This document shows, piece after piece, positions 1-8,810 of a DNA stretch of 36,522 nucleotides. The stretch covers positions 1 through 36,522 of the forward strand of contig PMXQ01000083.1 of assembly GCA_003171065.1 (NCBI GenBank), read 5' to 3'. Numbering within the stretch: position 1 is the stretch's first letter; the number at the start of each line of letters is the position of its first letter. The translations under genes were made by a program, and so were the position numbers. Under the pieces are notes generated by a model. That model did not search any database. It saw nothing but the letters and a program-made list of their open reading frames with translations, and was not told where the DNA came from. Origin of the DNA: Chloroflexota bacterium (GTDB lineage Bacteria; Chloroflexota; Limnocylindria; Limnocylindrales; CSP1-4).

Positions 1-669
1 GCGACCGGACTGTACGGGGCCGGCCAGGGCGGCTTCTACTTCGATGCCTGGTCCAACGTCAACCTCAGTGCCGCCCAGATGGGCGGCAATGGAGCCCAGG
101 CGCCGTCGCCCGAGCCAACTGCCGCTCCTTCTGAGACTCCAGCCGCAGCGCAGCCGAGCGATTCAGCCAGCCCCCTGGCCACCTTCGATCAGTCGGTCAG
201 CAGTCCGGTCGCGCCCGCCCCGGGAGGCCAGCCTTCCTCGCCGCCGGATACCTCGACCGGCCTGCCACAGCGCGTGCCGGTTGGCCCCAACCCTGGAATC
301 GTGACGAGCTGGTCGGTTCGTTGGGACGCCACAGGCCAGTACGTGGCTATCTGGGTGGCCGATGCCGGGTTCACGGATGTTGGCCAGGTGACGCTGCTCA
401 ATGTCATTCCCGGCTCGACCATGCTCAACCTGGATGGCCTGCTGCTGTCGGCTTCGGCGTGTTCGAACATCCAGTTCAACAACTCGCAGTTCGTCTACAC
501 CTCACCGGGTCAGGGTGGCGACGGCAAGACATATCTCTTCCAGCTGCCCGCGGTTCCGCCCGCCCCCAATGCAACGCCCGAAGTCACGGCGCCTGCGGAC
601 AGCTCGGCATCGGACCAGCCCATCGCCACGAAGCTGCCGCCAGTCTCTACGGACCGCCCGGGGAGCTAG
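1..669 (+). CDS. C-terminal part of an unknown, probably surface-located protein (5' end outside window)
   Basis: The reading frame is open from base 1 and stops at TAG 667-669, leaving about 222 residues of a protein that begins upstream. The visible part starts with a short aromatic stretch (GGFYFDAW). A long Pro/Ser/Ala-rich linker follows at about residues 28-95. Then comes a beta-rich piece (WSVRWDATGQYVAIWVAD) that resembles one blade of a WD40/TolB-like propeller, and finally another Pro/Ala/Ser tail. Such linkers are usual in extracytoplasmic proteins. No catalytic motif is visible and I do not recognise the family. It is separated from pyrR by about 200 bases that hold the pyr promoter, so it is unlikely to belong to the pyrimidine operon. 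The frame is secure because composition and codon phase stay consistent to the stop; the function is not. Confidence 0.7.
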   Translation, partial: ATGLYGAGQGGFYFDAWSNVNLSAAQMGGNGAQAPSPEPTAAPSETPAAAQPSDSASPLATFDQSVSSPVAPAPGGQPSSPPDTSTGLPQRVPVGPNPGIVTSWSVRWDATGQYVAIWVADAGFTDVGQVTLLNVIPGSTMLNLDGLLLSASACSNIQFNNSQFVYTSPGQGGDGKTYLFQLPAVPPAPNATPEVTAPADSSASDQPIATKLPPVSTDRPGS

Positions 670-2533
<1,864 letters not shown>

Positions 2534-2537
<4 letters not shown>

Positions 2538-4018
2538 GCCTGCAGTCGAAGACCGCCAGCAGGACGACCGCCCTCGGCCCCAGCGTCGGCGAGGTCGTCG
2601 AGCGGTTCGAGCTCGAGAAGGCCTGGCTGGTCGACCCCGTCTCCGGACGCGAAGGCCCGGGCGAGATCGTCGTCACCGACGGCGTTCTCGAATCGGTCGT
2701 CTGGCTCGAAGGTGAAGAGGCGAGCGGCGTCACCGACAAGGGTGTCGTCGTCGCCCCCGGTTTCTTCGACCTCCACGCTCACTTCCGCGAGCCGGGCTTC
2801 GAAGACGCGGAGACCGTCGCCACCGGCGCCGCCGCCGCAGCTCACGGGGGCTACACGACCGTCGCGATGATGCCGAACACCTCGCCCGCCCTCGACGAGC
2901 CGGGCGTGCTGGAGCGCATCCGATCGGCTGCCCGGGCGAGCGGATCGCCCGTCGAGGTCCTCGCCTACGGCGCCGTCTCGGCCGATCGGGCAGGGGAGCA
3001 GCTCTCCGCCATGGGCGAGCTCGCCGACGCCGGAGTCATCGGCTACTCGGACGACGGCGCGCCGGTTCGGACGGCCAAGCTCCTGCGCAGCGCCCTGCTC
3101 TACGCCGGAATGCTCGGGCTTCCGGTCGTCGAGCACGCCGAGGACCTCGAGCTGACCGCCAGTGCCGAAGCCAACGAAGGCTACGTCGCCTCGATCCTGG
3201 GGCTGGCGGGGTGGCCAACGGCGGGGGAGGTGAACGCCGTCTCGCGAGACCTCGCCGTCCTCGCTGACGCGCTGCGCGACGAGCCCCGTGCCCGGCTCCA
3301 CCTGACGCATCTTTCCACGACCGCCTCGCTCGATCTGGTCCGACGGGCGAAGGCCGCCGGGCTGCCCGTGACCTGCGACGTGACGCCTCACCACCTGGCC
3401 CTCGCCGATGAGTGGATCGCCGGCGCGCGGCGCTGGTCATGGGAGGCGCTCGGCCCCGACGGCACGTCCCGCGATCCGTGGGCGGACGAAGCCCTCACCG
3501 CCTGGCCTTACGACACGTCGCTGCGGGTCAATCCGCCGCTTCGCACTCCCGTTGACGCGGCCGCCTGCCTGGCCGCGCTCCTGGACGGGACCGCCTCCGC
3601 GGTCGTCACGGACCACGCCCCGCACACGGTCGTGGACAAGGAAGTGGAGTTCGGCATGGCATCCAACGGCATCAGCGGCATCGAGACGGCGCTCGGCGTG
3701 CTGATCGCGCTCGTCGATTCGTGCAGGCTGCCCCTCGCGCGGGCCATCGCCGCGCTGACAACGGCACCGGCCGCGATAGTGGCCGGCTGGCCGGCGCTCG
3801 CCGCGACCGCCGCCGCCCGCAAGAGAGGGCTCACGGAGGGCGCTCCCGCGGACCTCGTCGTGTTCGACCGCGCCGATCGGTGGACCGTGACCGAGGAGTC
3901 GCTGCGCTCGAAGGGCAAGAACTCGCCGTTCATCGGCCGCGAGCTGTCCGGTCGAGTGCTGCTCACGATCGCCGGCGGCCGCCTCGCCTACGAGGATCCC
4001 AAGGGCGGCGACGAGTAG
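2534..4018 (+). CDS. pyrC: Dihydroorotase (class I)
   Basis: PyrC cyclises carbamoyl aspartate to dihydroorotate using zinc. Visible metal and substrate motifs are DLHAHFREPG (H81 and H83), VEHAED, HLTHLST, DVTPHHL and VVTDHAPH, in the order expected for amidohydrolase-fold class I dihydroorotases. At 494 residues it is longer than the usual 420-430. There is an N-terminal extension of about 25 residues and an insertion after DVTPHHL (WIAGARRWSWEALGPDG and following) before the substrate loop LRVNPPLR. I chose ATG 2534, which overlaps the pyrB stop as ATGA; the frame is open further upstream only as a shadow of pyrB. A gap of about 150 nt follows, so the next two genes could have an additional promoter. 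Confidence 0.95.
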
Positions 4019-4171
4019 GCGAGATTCGGGCTTGCCGCCAGGGTCGCGACCGGCGGTGTCGGCGCTGCCCCCACTCGTGCGAGAATAGGAGTCCGCGCGT
4101 CCGCAAGCCAGGATGATCCCGATCAAGCCAGGTGGCGGTCAGCGCGCCGAAGTGAGGAGAACGCGGAAACA

Positions 4172-4498
4172 GTGCCAGTCCTTGCGACCTTCTTCTCAGT
4201 CCGTAGAGGACGCGACCCCTTCTTCAAGTTCTTCATGAAGACGATGCTGCCTCGCCAGATGAGGCAGTACGAGGAGAAGTTTGGGATCAAGTTCATAGGC
4301 TGGTACAACGTCGCTCATGGCTGGGATTTCGACAACGTGATCCTTCTGGACCTGCCCGACTACGCCACACTGGACAAGCTCGAACGCGACGAGGCGACCC
4401 GCGCGCTGGGCCACCGCGCCGGGGAGTGGATGTTCGAGCGGCACCATTCGATGTTCCTCCGGGAGCGCATCGGCCCGGACCTCGAGTTCAAGGGATAG
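4172..4498 (+). CDS. Small conserved-looking protein, possibly a dimeric alpha/beta-barrel fold
   Basis: A 108-residue soluble protein starting at GTG 4172, 11 nt after a GAGGAGA ribosome binding site (4154-4160). It shows a basic helical N terminus (VRRGRDPFFKFFMKTM), a strand pair around FIGWYNVAHGWDFDNVILLDLPD, and a helix with a His/Arg-rich end (HRAGEWMFERHHSMFLRER). The pattern of strand, helix and 'Y...LDKLERDEATRALG' recalls the ferredoxin-like dimeric alpha/beta barrels (NIPSNAP, EthD or ABM type), but no diagnostic residue is visible and the fold is a guess. It sits between pyrC and pyrK, 13 nt before the next gene, so it is probably transcribed with the pyrimidine genes. Nothing shows a direct role in pyrimidine synthesis. 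Confidence 0.75.
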   Translation: MPVLATFFSVRRGRDPFFKFFMKTMLPRQMRQYEEKFGIKFIGWYNVAHGWDFDNVILLDLPDYATLDKLERDEATRALGHRAGEWMFERHHSMFLRERIGPDLEFKG

Positions 4499-4511
4499 GG
4501 AGACGACCGCG

Positions 4512-5489
4512 ATGGATACGAGCCGAAACGACCTGCTCGGCGAACTCGCTGCGGACGCCGCTCTGGAGCGAACCGACTTCCTGGCATCGGCGTCGGCGCA
4601 GCTGGGCCGCTTTCTCGACGGCAACGAAGCGCGCATCCGCGAGCTCGGGGGCGTGGTCCTGATCGACGACGAGGTGGACTACCTCGCCATCGCCGAGGAC
4701 ATGACGTTCCGAAGCCGAAACCGCTACCAGGACGAGACCACGGGCAAGTGGGTCACTGACACGGAGGTCATCGAATCCGCCGCGGAGCTCGTCGAGCTGT
4801 ACAACCTGGCCGACGTCTTCGCCGCCTTCGCCGAGGCCACCAAGCTTGAAGCCGGCCTGGTACCCGAGCCCACGGCAACCGGCGATCTGCTCCGCTCCGC
4901 GGACATCGCGCCGGAGGAGACCGTCTCACTCGGCGCCGAGAACCCGTACGCTGCCGCGGCCGACGATTGGGCCGCCGGCCGCGACCACGAAGAGGCGCCC
5001 GAGACAGAGGAAGATGCGGCCGAGCGCCTGTACGATCTGGCCCTCGCCTTCCAGGAGCGTAGCCAGCAGACCGAGGCCCATCTCCTCGAGCAATTCGAAT
5101 CCGCGGCCTCTGCGCTGACCTCCGTGCTGGGCGACCTGATCGTCGTCGACGACGAGGACGAGCGCCTCACCCTCCGCTCCTCTGGCTCCTTCGCTGCCGA
5201 GGTGGTGTCGGAGGAAGACGCAGAGTCTGGCCAGTGGCAGAAGCTCGACAGCCCTGACGAGATCGTCAAGTACTACGACCCCACTGATATCTTCGGCGAC
5301 CTGGCCGATGCCCTGGCGGAGGCCTTCCCGGATCTGGCCGAGGAGGCTCCCGCCGGCGAGGGCGAAGAGGGCGCCGAGGCCGGCGAGGGCGAAGAGGGCG
5401 CCGAGGCCGGCGATGCCGAAGAGGGCGATGAGGCCGGCGATGCCGGCGAGAGCAAGAACAGCGGCAAGGAGCACGGCGACCGCCGGTGA
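4512..5489 (+). CDS. Acidic protein of two repeated domains with a Glu/Gly/Ala repeat tail, inside the pyr operon
   Basis: A 325-residue, strongly acidic protein of unrecognised family. Two segments align with each other: about residues 36-110 (LGGVVLIDDEVDYLAIAED ... LYNLADVFAAFAEA) and about 208-280 (LGDLIVVDDEDERLTLRSS ... YYDPTDIFGDLADALAEA). Each has a hydrophobic strand ending in [VI]DDE, a variable middle containing a T/SGxW piece, then a Y-[NY]-[LD]-x-[DT]-[DVI] helix, so the gene probably arose by domain duplication. The two copies are joined by an acidic linker and a helical stretch (AAERLYDLALAFQERSQQTE). The C terminus consists of imperfect nine-residue repeats of the type AGEGEEGAE and ends in a basic patch. 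There is no signal peptide or membrane segment. The stop overlaps the pyrK start as GTGA, so translation is tied to pyrK. A binding or scaffold role is possible; the function is unknown. Confidence 0.85.
   Translation: MDTSRNDLLGELAADAALERTDFLASASAQLGRFLDGNEARIRELGGVVLIDDEVDYLAIAEDMTFRSRNRYQDETTGKWVTDTEVIESAAELVELYNLADVFAAFAEATKLEAGLVPEPTATGDLLRSADIAPEETVSLGAENPYAAAADDWAAGRDHEEAPETEEDAAERLYDLALAFQERSQQTEAHLLEQFESAASALTSVLGDLIVVDDEDERLTLRSSGSFAAEVVSEEDAESGQWQKLDSPDEIVKYYDPTDIFGDLADALAEAFPDLAEEAPAGEGEEGAEAGEGEEGAEAGDAEEGDEAGDAGESKNSGKEHGDRR
5352..5432 (+). repeat. 27-bp tandem repeat in coding sequence (three copies)
   Basis: Units at 5352-5378 and 5379-5405 are identical, the third (5406-5432) has a few changes, and a fourth partial unit follows. 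Each encodes nine acidic residues (AGEGEEGAE type), so the period keeps frame. It forms the C-terminal tail of the duplicated-domain protein. Confidence 0.9.
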
Positions 5490-6349
5490 CGATGCGCCTG
5501 GTTTCGGCCGAGCTCGTCGAGACCCGGCAGATTCTGCCGGGCCAGTGGATCCAATCGTTTCACGCGCCTGAGCTCGCCGCCGGATCGAGAGCGGGCCAGT
5601 TCGTCCACGTCCGAACTGGCGACTACTCCGGCCTGGTGCTGCGGCGGCCGTTCTCGATCAACACCGCGGATCCGGCGACCGGGATCGTGACGCTCCATTT
5701 CCGGACCGTCGGACGCGGCACCGAATGGCTGACCCGCGCCCGCGAGGGCGATCGGCTGGACATGCTCGGGCCGCTGGGCCGCCCGTTCGAGGTCGACCCG
5801 CGCAGCCGCCACCTGCTGCTCATCGCCGGGGGCATGGGGATGGCGGGAATCCGAATGCTCGCCGACGAGGCGGTCCAGGGCGGCCGCCAGATCGTGATCC
5901 TGTTTGGGGCGCAGAGAGCGTCGCACGTCTACCCGTCCAGCCTGCTGCCCGACGAAGTGGAGTACGTGGTCGCGACGGACGACGGGTCGCTCGGCCACCA
6001 CGGCTTCGTGACCGAGCTCGTTCCCGGATACGAGGCCTGGGCCGACCAGGCCTTCGCCTGCGGTCCGCACGCGATGCTCAAGCGACTGGCGGCGCTGGCC
6101 GCGGGTCGCCGTGATCGTCTCGGAGTCGCGAAGCTGGGCCGCAAGAAGGGCGGCGGCAGGCAGGATCCGATGGGCTCCACGGCCGCGCGGCGCAAGGCCT
6201 TCCTGCAGGTGTCGATGGAGCAGACGATGGGTTGCGCCGTGGGCGCCTGCCTCGGCTGCACGGTCATTGGCGTGGACGGGCCGCTGCGTGTCTGCCGCGA
6301 AGGGCCGGTCTTCGCGGCCGAGGAGATCGCCTGGGAGTCGATCGCGTGA
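5486..6349 (+). CDS. pyrK: Dihydroorotate dehydrogenase electron-transfer subunit (PyrK-like)
   Basis: PyrK passes electrons from the PyrD flavin through FAD and a [2Fe-2S] cluster to NAD+. The 287-residue protein shows the FAD motif RRPFSIN (residues 53-59), the nucleotide-binding start LLIAGGMGMAG (111-121), ACGPHAML (191-198) and a C-terminal cluster with C250, C255, C258 and C270 in the spacing x4-x2-x11 typical of PyrK. An unusual basic insertion (about 208-240, rich in Arg, Lys and Gly) lies just before the cluster. Translation starts at GTG 5486, overlapping the previous stop as GTGA; ATG 5492 is an alternative. The stop overlaps the pyrD start. Together with the neighbouring pyrD this points to a type 1B dihydroorotate dehydrogenase. 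Confidence 0.92.
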   Translation: MTMRLVSAELVETRQILPGQWIQSFHAPELAAGSRAGQFVHVRTGDYSGLVLRRPFSINTADPATGIVTLHFRTVGRGTEWLTRAREGDRLDMLGPLGRPFEVDPRSRHLLLIAGGMGMAGIRMLADEAVQGGRQIVILFGAQRASHVYPSSLLPDEVEYVVATDDGSLGHHGFVTELVPGYEAWADQAFACGPHAMLKRLAALAAGRRDRLGVAKLGRKKGGGRQDPMGSTAARRKAFLQVSMEQTMGCAVGACLGCTVIGVDGPLRVCREGPVFAAEEIAWESIA

Positions 6350-7566
6350 AGGCCCGCAAGAGGGTCGTAACCTCGGCCGACGTCAGGGCGGGGGCGAAAG
6401 CCGCCAAGCCTGCACGGGGGGCCGACAAGCCGAAGCGAACGCCGACCGTTCGGACGATCAGGAGCGCCATCGTGGCTGTGGATCGATCGGCCCGCTCGGG
6501 CAGCGGCCGGCCCAGGGTTGAGACGGGCCGCACTGCCGTCGCCGATCGCGGCACGCCGCTCGCCGCCCGGCCGACGCTGGCCGAGCGCGAGGCGCTCGAT
6601 CGGATCGACCTCTCGGTCGAGCTGGCGCCGCAGCGAGGACTCCGGCTGCCGAACCCGATCATGGTCGCCTCGGGCACGTTCGGCTACGGCGTCGAATACG
6701 GCGAGGTCGTGGACGTGCAGCGCCTCGGCGCGATCTGCTGCAAGGGCACGACGCTGCGGCCGCGGGCCGGCAACCCGCCGCCCCGGGTCACCGAAACGCC
6801 CGGCGGGATGCTCAACTCGATCGGCCTGCAGAACCCGGGCGTGGACGCCGTCATCGAGAAGTACGGCCCCGTCTGGCAGGGCTGGAAGGTGCCGGTCATC
6901 GTCAACGTCGCCGGCGAGTCGATCGAGGACTACGTCGAGGTGGTGCGCCGGCTGGATGGCGTGCCAGGCGTGGCCGGGATCGAGCTCAACATCAGCTGCC
7001 CCAACGTCGGCAAGGGCGGGCTGCAGTTCGCCATCGACCGCGACGCCGCTCGCGCCGTCACCGCAGCCGTCCGCCGGGCGACCGACCTGCCGCTGCTGGT
7101 CAAGCTCTCGCCCAACGTGGCGGACGTCCGGCCCATCGCCAGAGCGATCGAGGAGGCCGGCGCCGACGCGATCACGGCCATCAACACACTCTCGGGGCTG
7201 GCCGTCTCGGCCGACCGAACGCGCGCCTTCCTGGGCAACACCTACGGTGGCCTGTCGGGCCCGGCCATCAAGCCGGTGGCGCTGCGCATCGTCTACGAGG
7301 TGGCGCAGGTGGTCTCGATCCCGATCGTCGGCATCGGCGGCGTGACCTCCCTCGCGGACGTGCTGGACTTCATGGCATGTGGCGCGGTGGCGGTCCAGGT
7401 CGGCACGGCCATCTTCGCCGACCCGGAACTGCCGGTCCGGCTTGGCGACGAGCTGCGTGCGGAGTGCTTGCGGCGTGGGCTCTCGTCCTACGCTCCGCTC
7501 GTCGGGACGGCCCTGCCCAAGCGCGCCGGCGCGCCGTCCGTCAAGGGTGCGGAGTATCGACCGTGA
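6346..7566 (+). CDS. pyrD: Dihydroorotate dehydrogenase, type 1B catalytic subunit, with long basic N-terminal extension
   Basis: PyrD oxidises dihydroorotate to orotate with FMN. Family motifs are present: MVASGTFGYG (about 106-115), CKGTTLRPR (K133), MLNSIGLQNPG, the catalytic-cysteine loop NISCPNV (C218, as in class 1B), LLVKLSPN and the FMN phosphate site IVGIGGV ... GAVAVQVGTAIF. The protein is 406 residues against about 305 for typical class 1B enzymes. The first 85 or so residues are extra, rich in Lys, Arg and Ala, and look disordered. I keep the GTG 6346 start because it overlaps the pyrK stop as GTGA, like the other junctions here. A shorter product starting near residue 80 cannot be excluded, but no ribosome binding site was noticed there. 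It should work with PyrK as a heterotetramer. Confidence 0.94.
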   Translation: MKARKRVVTSADVRAGAKAAKPARGADKPKRTPTVRTIRSAIVAVDRSARSGSGRPRVETGRTAVADRGTPLAARPTLAEREALDRIDLSVELAPQRGLRLPNPIMVASGTFGYGVEYGEVVDVQRLGAICCKGTTLRPRAGNPPPRVTETPGGMLNSIGLQNPGVDAVIEKYGPVWQGWKVPVIVNVAGESIEDYVEVVRRLDGVPGVAGIELNISCPNVGKGGLQFAIDRDAARAVTAAVRRATDLPLLVKLSPNVADVRPIARAIEEAGADAITAINTLSGLAVSADRTRAFLGNTYGGLSGPAIKPVALRIVYEVAQVVSIPIVGIGGVTSLADVLDFMACGAVAVQVGTAIFADPELPVRLGDELRAECLRRGLSSYAPLVGTALPKRAGAPSVKGAEYRP

Positions 7567-7583
7567 GTCGGGAGAGGACCAGG

Positions 7584-7631
7584 CAGCCGCGGGCCGGGTT
7601 GAGTGACCAGCCGCGGGCCGGGTTGAGTGAC
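7584..7631 (+). repeat. 24-bp perfect tandem duplication between pyrD and pyrE
   Basis: 7584-7607 and 7608-7631 are identical copies (starting CAGCCGCGGG, ending GAGTGAC), and a degenerate third copy begins at 7632. It lies in the 91-nt spacer just ahead of the pyrE ribosome binding site (GGGAGG 7648-7653). It may be simple slippage; no hairpin explains the period. Confidence 0.9.
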
Positions 7632-7657
7632 CGGCCGCGGACCGAAGGGAGGCTGGC

Positions 7658-8344
7658 ATGACCACGATTCGACCGGCGGCCGAGATTGCGGCGGCGAAGG
7701 TTATCGCGGCGCGGACGGAGGAGCTCTTCCGTCGGTCGGGCGCGCTCAAGGAAGGCCACTTCCTGCTCAAGAGCGGCAAGCACTCGGACCGGTACCTGGA
7801 GAAGTTTCTCGTGCTCCAGGATCCCGCCGCCACTAGCGAGCTGTGCGGATTCTGGGCGGCGCGGCATCGACAAGCGGACGGGGCGCCAGCAGTGGACCTC
7901 GTCGCCGGCCCTACGACGGGCGGGATCGTCCTCGCCTTCGAGACCGGGCGGCAGCTCGGGGTCCGGGCCATCTTCGCCGAAGAGGTCAAGGATGCCGACG
8001 GCACCACGCGGCGCGAGTTCCGGCGCGGCTTCACCATCTCCCCGGGCGAGCGGCTGCTGCTCGTGGACGACATCCTGACCACCGGCGGCTCGTTGCTGGC
8101 GATGATCCCCGCGGTAGAGGCCCTGGGCGGGGAGATCGTTACGTGCGCTGTCCTCGCGGATCGCTCCGGCGGGCTGGCGGCGCTCAACTCCCCGCTGACG
8201 GGGCGGAGCTACCCACTCCGCGCCCTGTGGCAGCTCGCCCTTCCCACCTACGATCCGGGCCCCAAGACCTGCCCGGCCTGCAAGGCCGGAGTGGCGCTCT
8301 ACGCCCCGGGCAGCACGGGAGCGGCCGGCGGCGCCACGAGCTAG
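7658..8344 (+). CDS. pyrE: Orotate phosphoribosyltransferase
   Basis: PyrE joins orotate and PRPP to form OMP. The 228-residue protein has the PRPP loop LLLVDDILTTGGSL (133-146), the upstream GPTTGGIVLA segment and the flexible-loop region EEVKDADGTTRREFRRGF. It also has a C-terminal CPAC motif followed by a PGS motif, as seen in the Thermus-type orotate phosphoribosyltransferases (TIGR01367). It starts at ATG 7658, five nt after a GGGAGG site. It is the last gene of the operon; pyrF, carA and carB are not in this window. Unlike the upstream genes it does not overlap its neighbour: the 91-nt spacer contains the 24-bp repeat, so its expression could differ. Confidence 0.94.
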   Translation: MTTIRPAAEIAAAKVIAARTEELFRRSGALKEGHFLLKSGKHSDRYLEKFLVLQDPAATSELCGFWAARHRQADGAPAVDLVAGPTTGGIVLAFETGRQLGVRAIFAEEVKDADGTTRREFRRGFTISPGERLLLVDDILTTGGSLLAMIPAVEALGGEIVTCAVLADRSGGLAALNSPLTGRSYPLRALWQLALPTYDPGPKTCPACKAGVALYAPGSTGAAGGATS

Positions 8345-8377
8345 CAGCGCGACGATCGAGCGGCGCCACGATCTAGC
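8329..8377 (+). repeat. 17-bp near-identical direct repeat spanning the pyrE stop codon
   Basis: CGGCGCCACGAGCTAGC (8329-8345) recurs at 8361-8377 with one change, offset by 32 nt. The first copy contains the pyrE stop codon. No stable terminator with a T run is visible here. Confidence 0.8.
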
Positions 8378-8401
8378 GCGCGCGGGCAGCTCGAAGGTAG
8401 C

Positions 8402-8407
8402 TATTCT
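8402..8407 (+). promoter_or_regulatory. Possible -10 box (TATTCT) upstream of the small secreted peptide gene
   Basis: TATTCT sits about 73 nt before ATG 8480. No matching -35 was seen. Assigned only from similarity to other TANNNT boxes in the window. Confidence 0.25.
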
Positions 8408-8479
8408 GGACGCGGCCGCTCACCGGTCCACGGAGAACGCGAGGGCGAACCAGCGGCGTCAGCGGAGGTCGAGGCATCG

Positions 8480-8692
8480 ATGAGTAGAGCGGGAGACGGG
8501 ATTGCCGCGATTGCCGAGCTTGGTCTGTGGGTAACCGCGGCCGCCCTCATCGCCAGCGCCGCCGGAATGCGCCTGCCGGGCGGGCTGCTGGCTTCCCCAA
8601 GTCCGACGCCCACGGCCGTTGCAGCGCCCAGTGGCAGTCCCGGCGTCACCGTGACGCCTGCGCCCAGGCCGTCGTCAACCCCAGGCACGTAG
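8480..8692 (+). CDS. Small putative secreted or membrane-anchored Pro/Thr/Ser-rich peptide
   Basis: This 70-residue ORF starts at ATG 8480 behind a plausible GCGGAGG ribosome binding site (about 8460-8467). Residues 9-28 form a hydrophobic stretch (AAIAELGLWVTAAALIASAA), followed by about 35 residues rich in Pro, Thr and Ser (SPSPTPTAV and similar). This is the layout of a short anchored surface peptide or of a signal peptide with a small mature part. No family is recognised. It stands alone between pyrE and a convergent gene on the other strand. Ribosome binding site, composition and topology support a real gene, but its small size leaves doubt. Confidence 0.5.
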   Translation: MSRAGDGIAAIAELGLWVTAAALIASAAGMRLPGGLLASPSPTPTAVAAPSGSPGVTVTPAPRPSSTPGT

Positions 8693-8810
8693 GCTCTCAG
8701 GCCGCGCCAGCTCCCAGGGCGGGGTGACTGCCGGCGACAGCGTTTGCGCCGGCAGCTGCGCGTGCGCGTACGAGCGCACGGGACGCCATTCGTCGGCGTC
8801 CAGGCCCACG

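Noticed and set aside
5929-8187. 752-residue open frame on the minus strand
   Set aside because: It lies opposite pyrK, pyrD and pyrE, which have clear catalytic motifs. The translation is Arg/Ser/Pro-rich without any domain, as expected for a GC-rich shadow frame.
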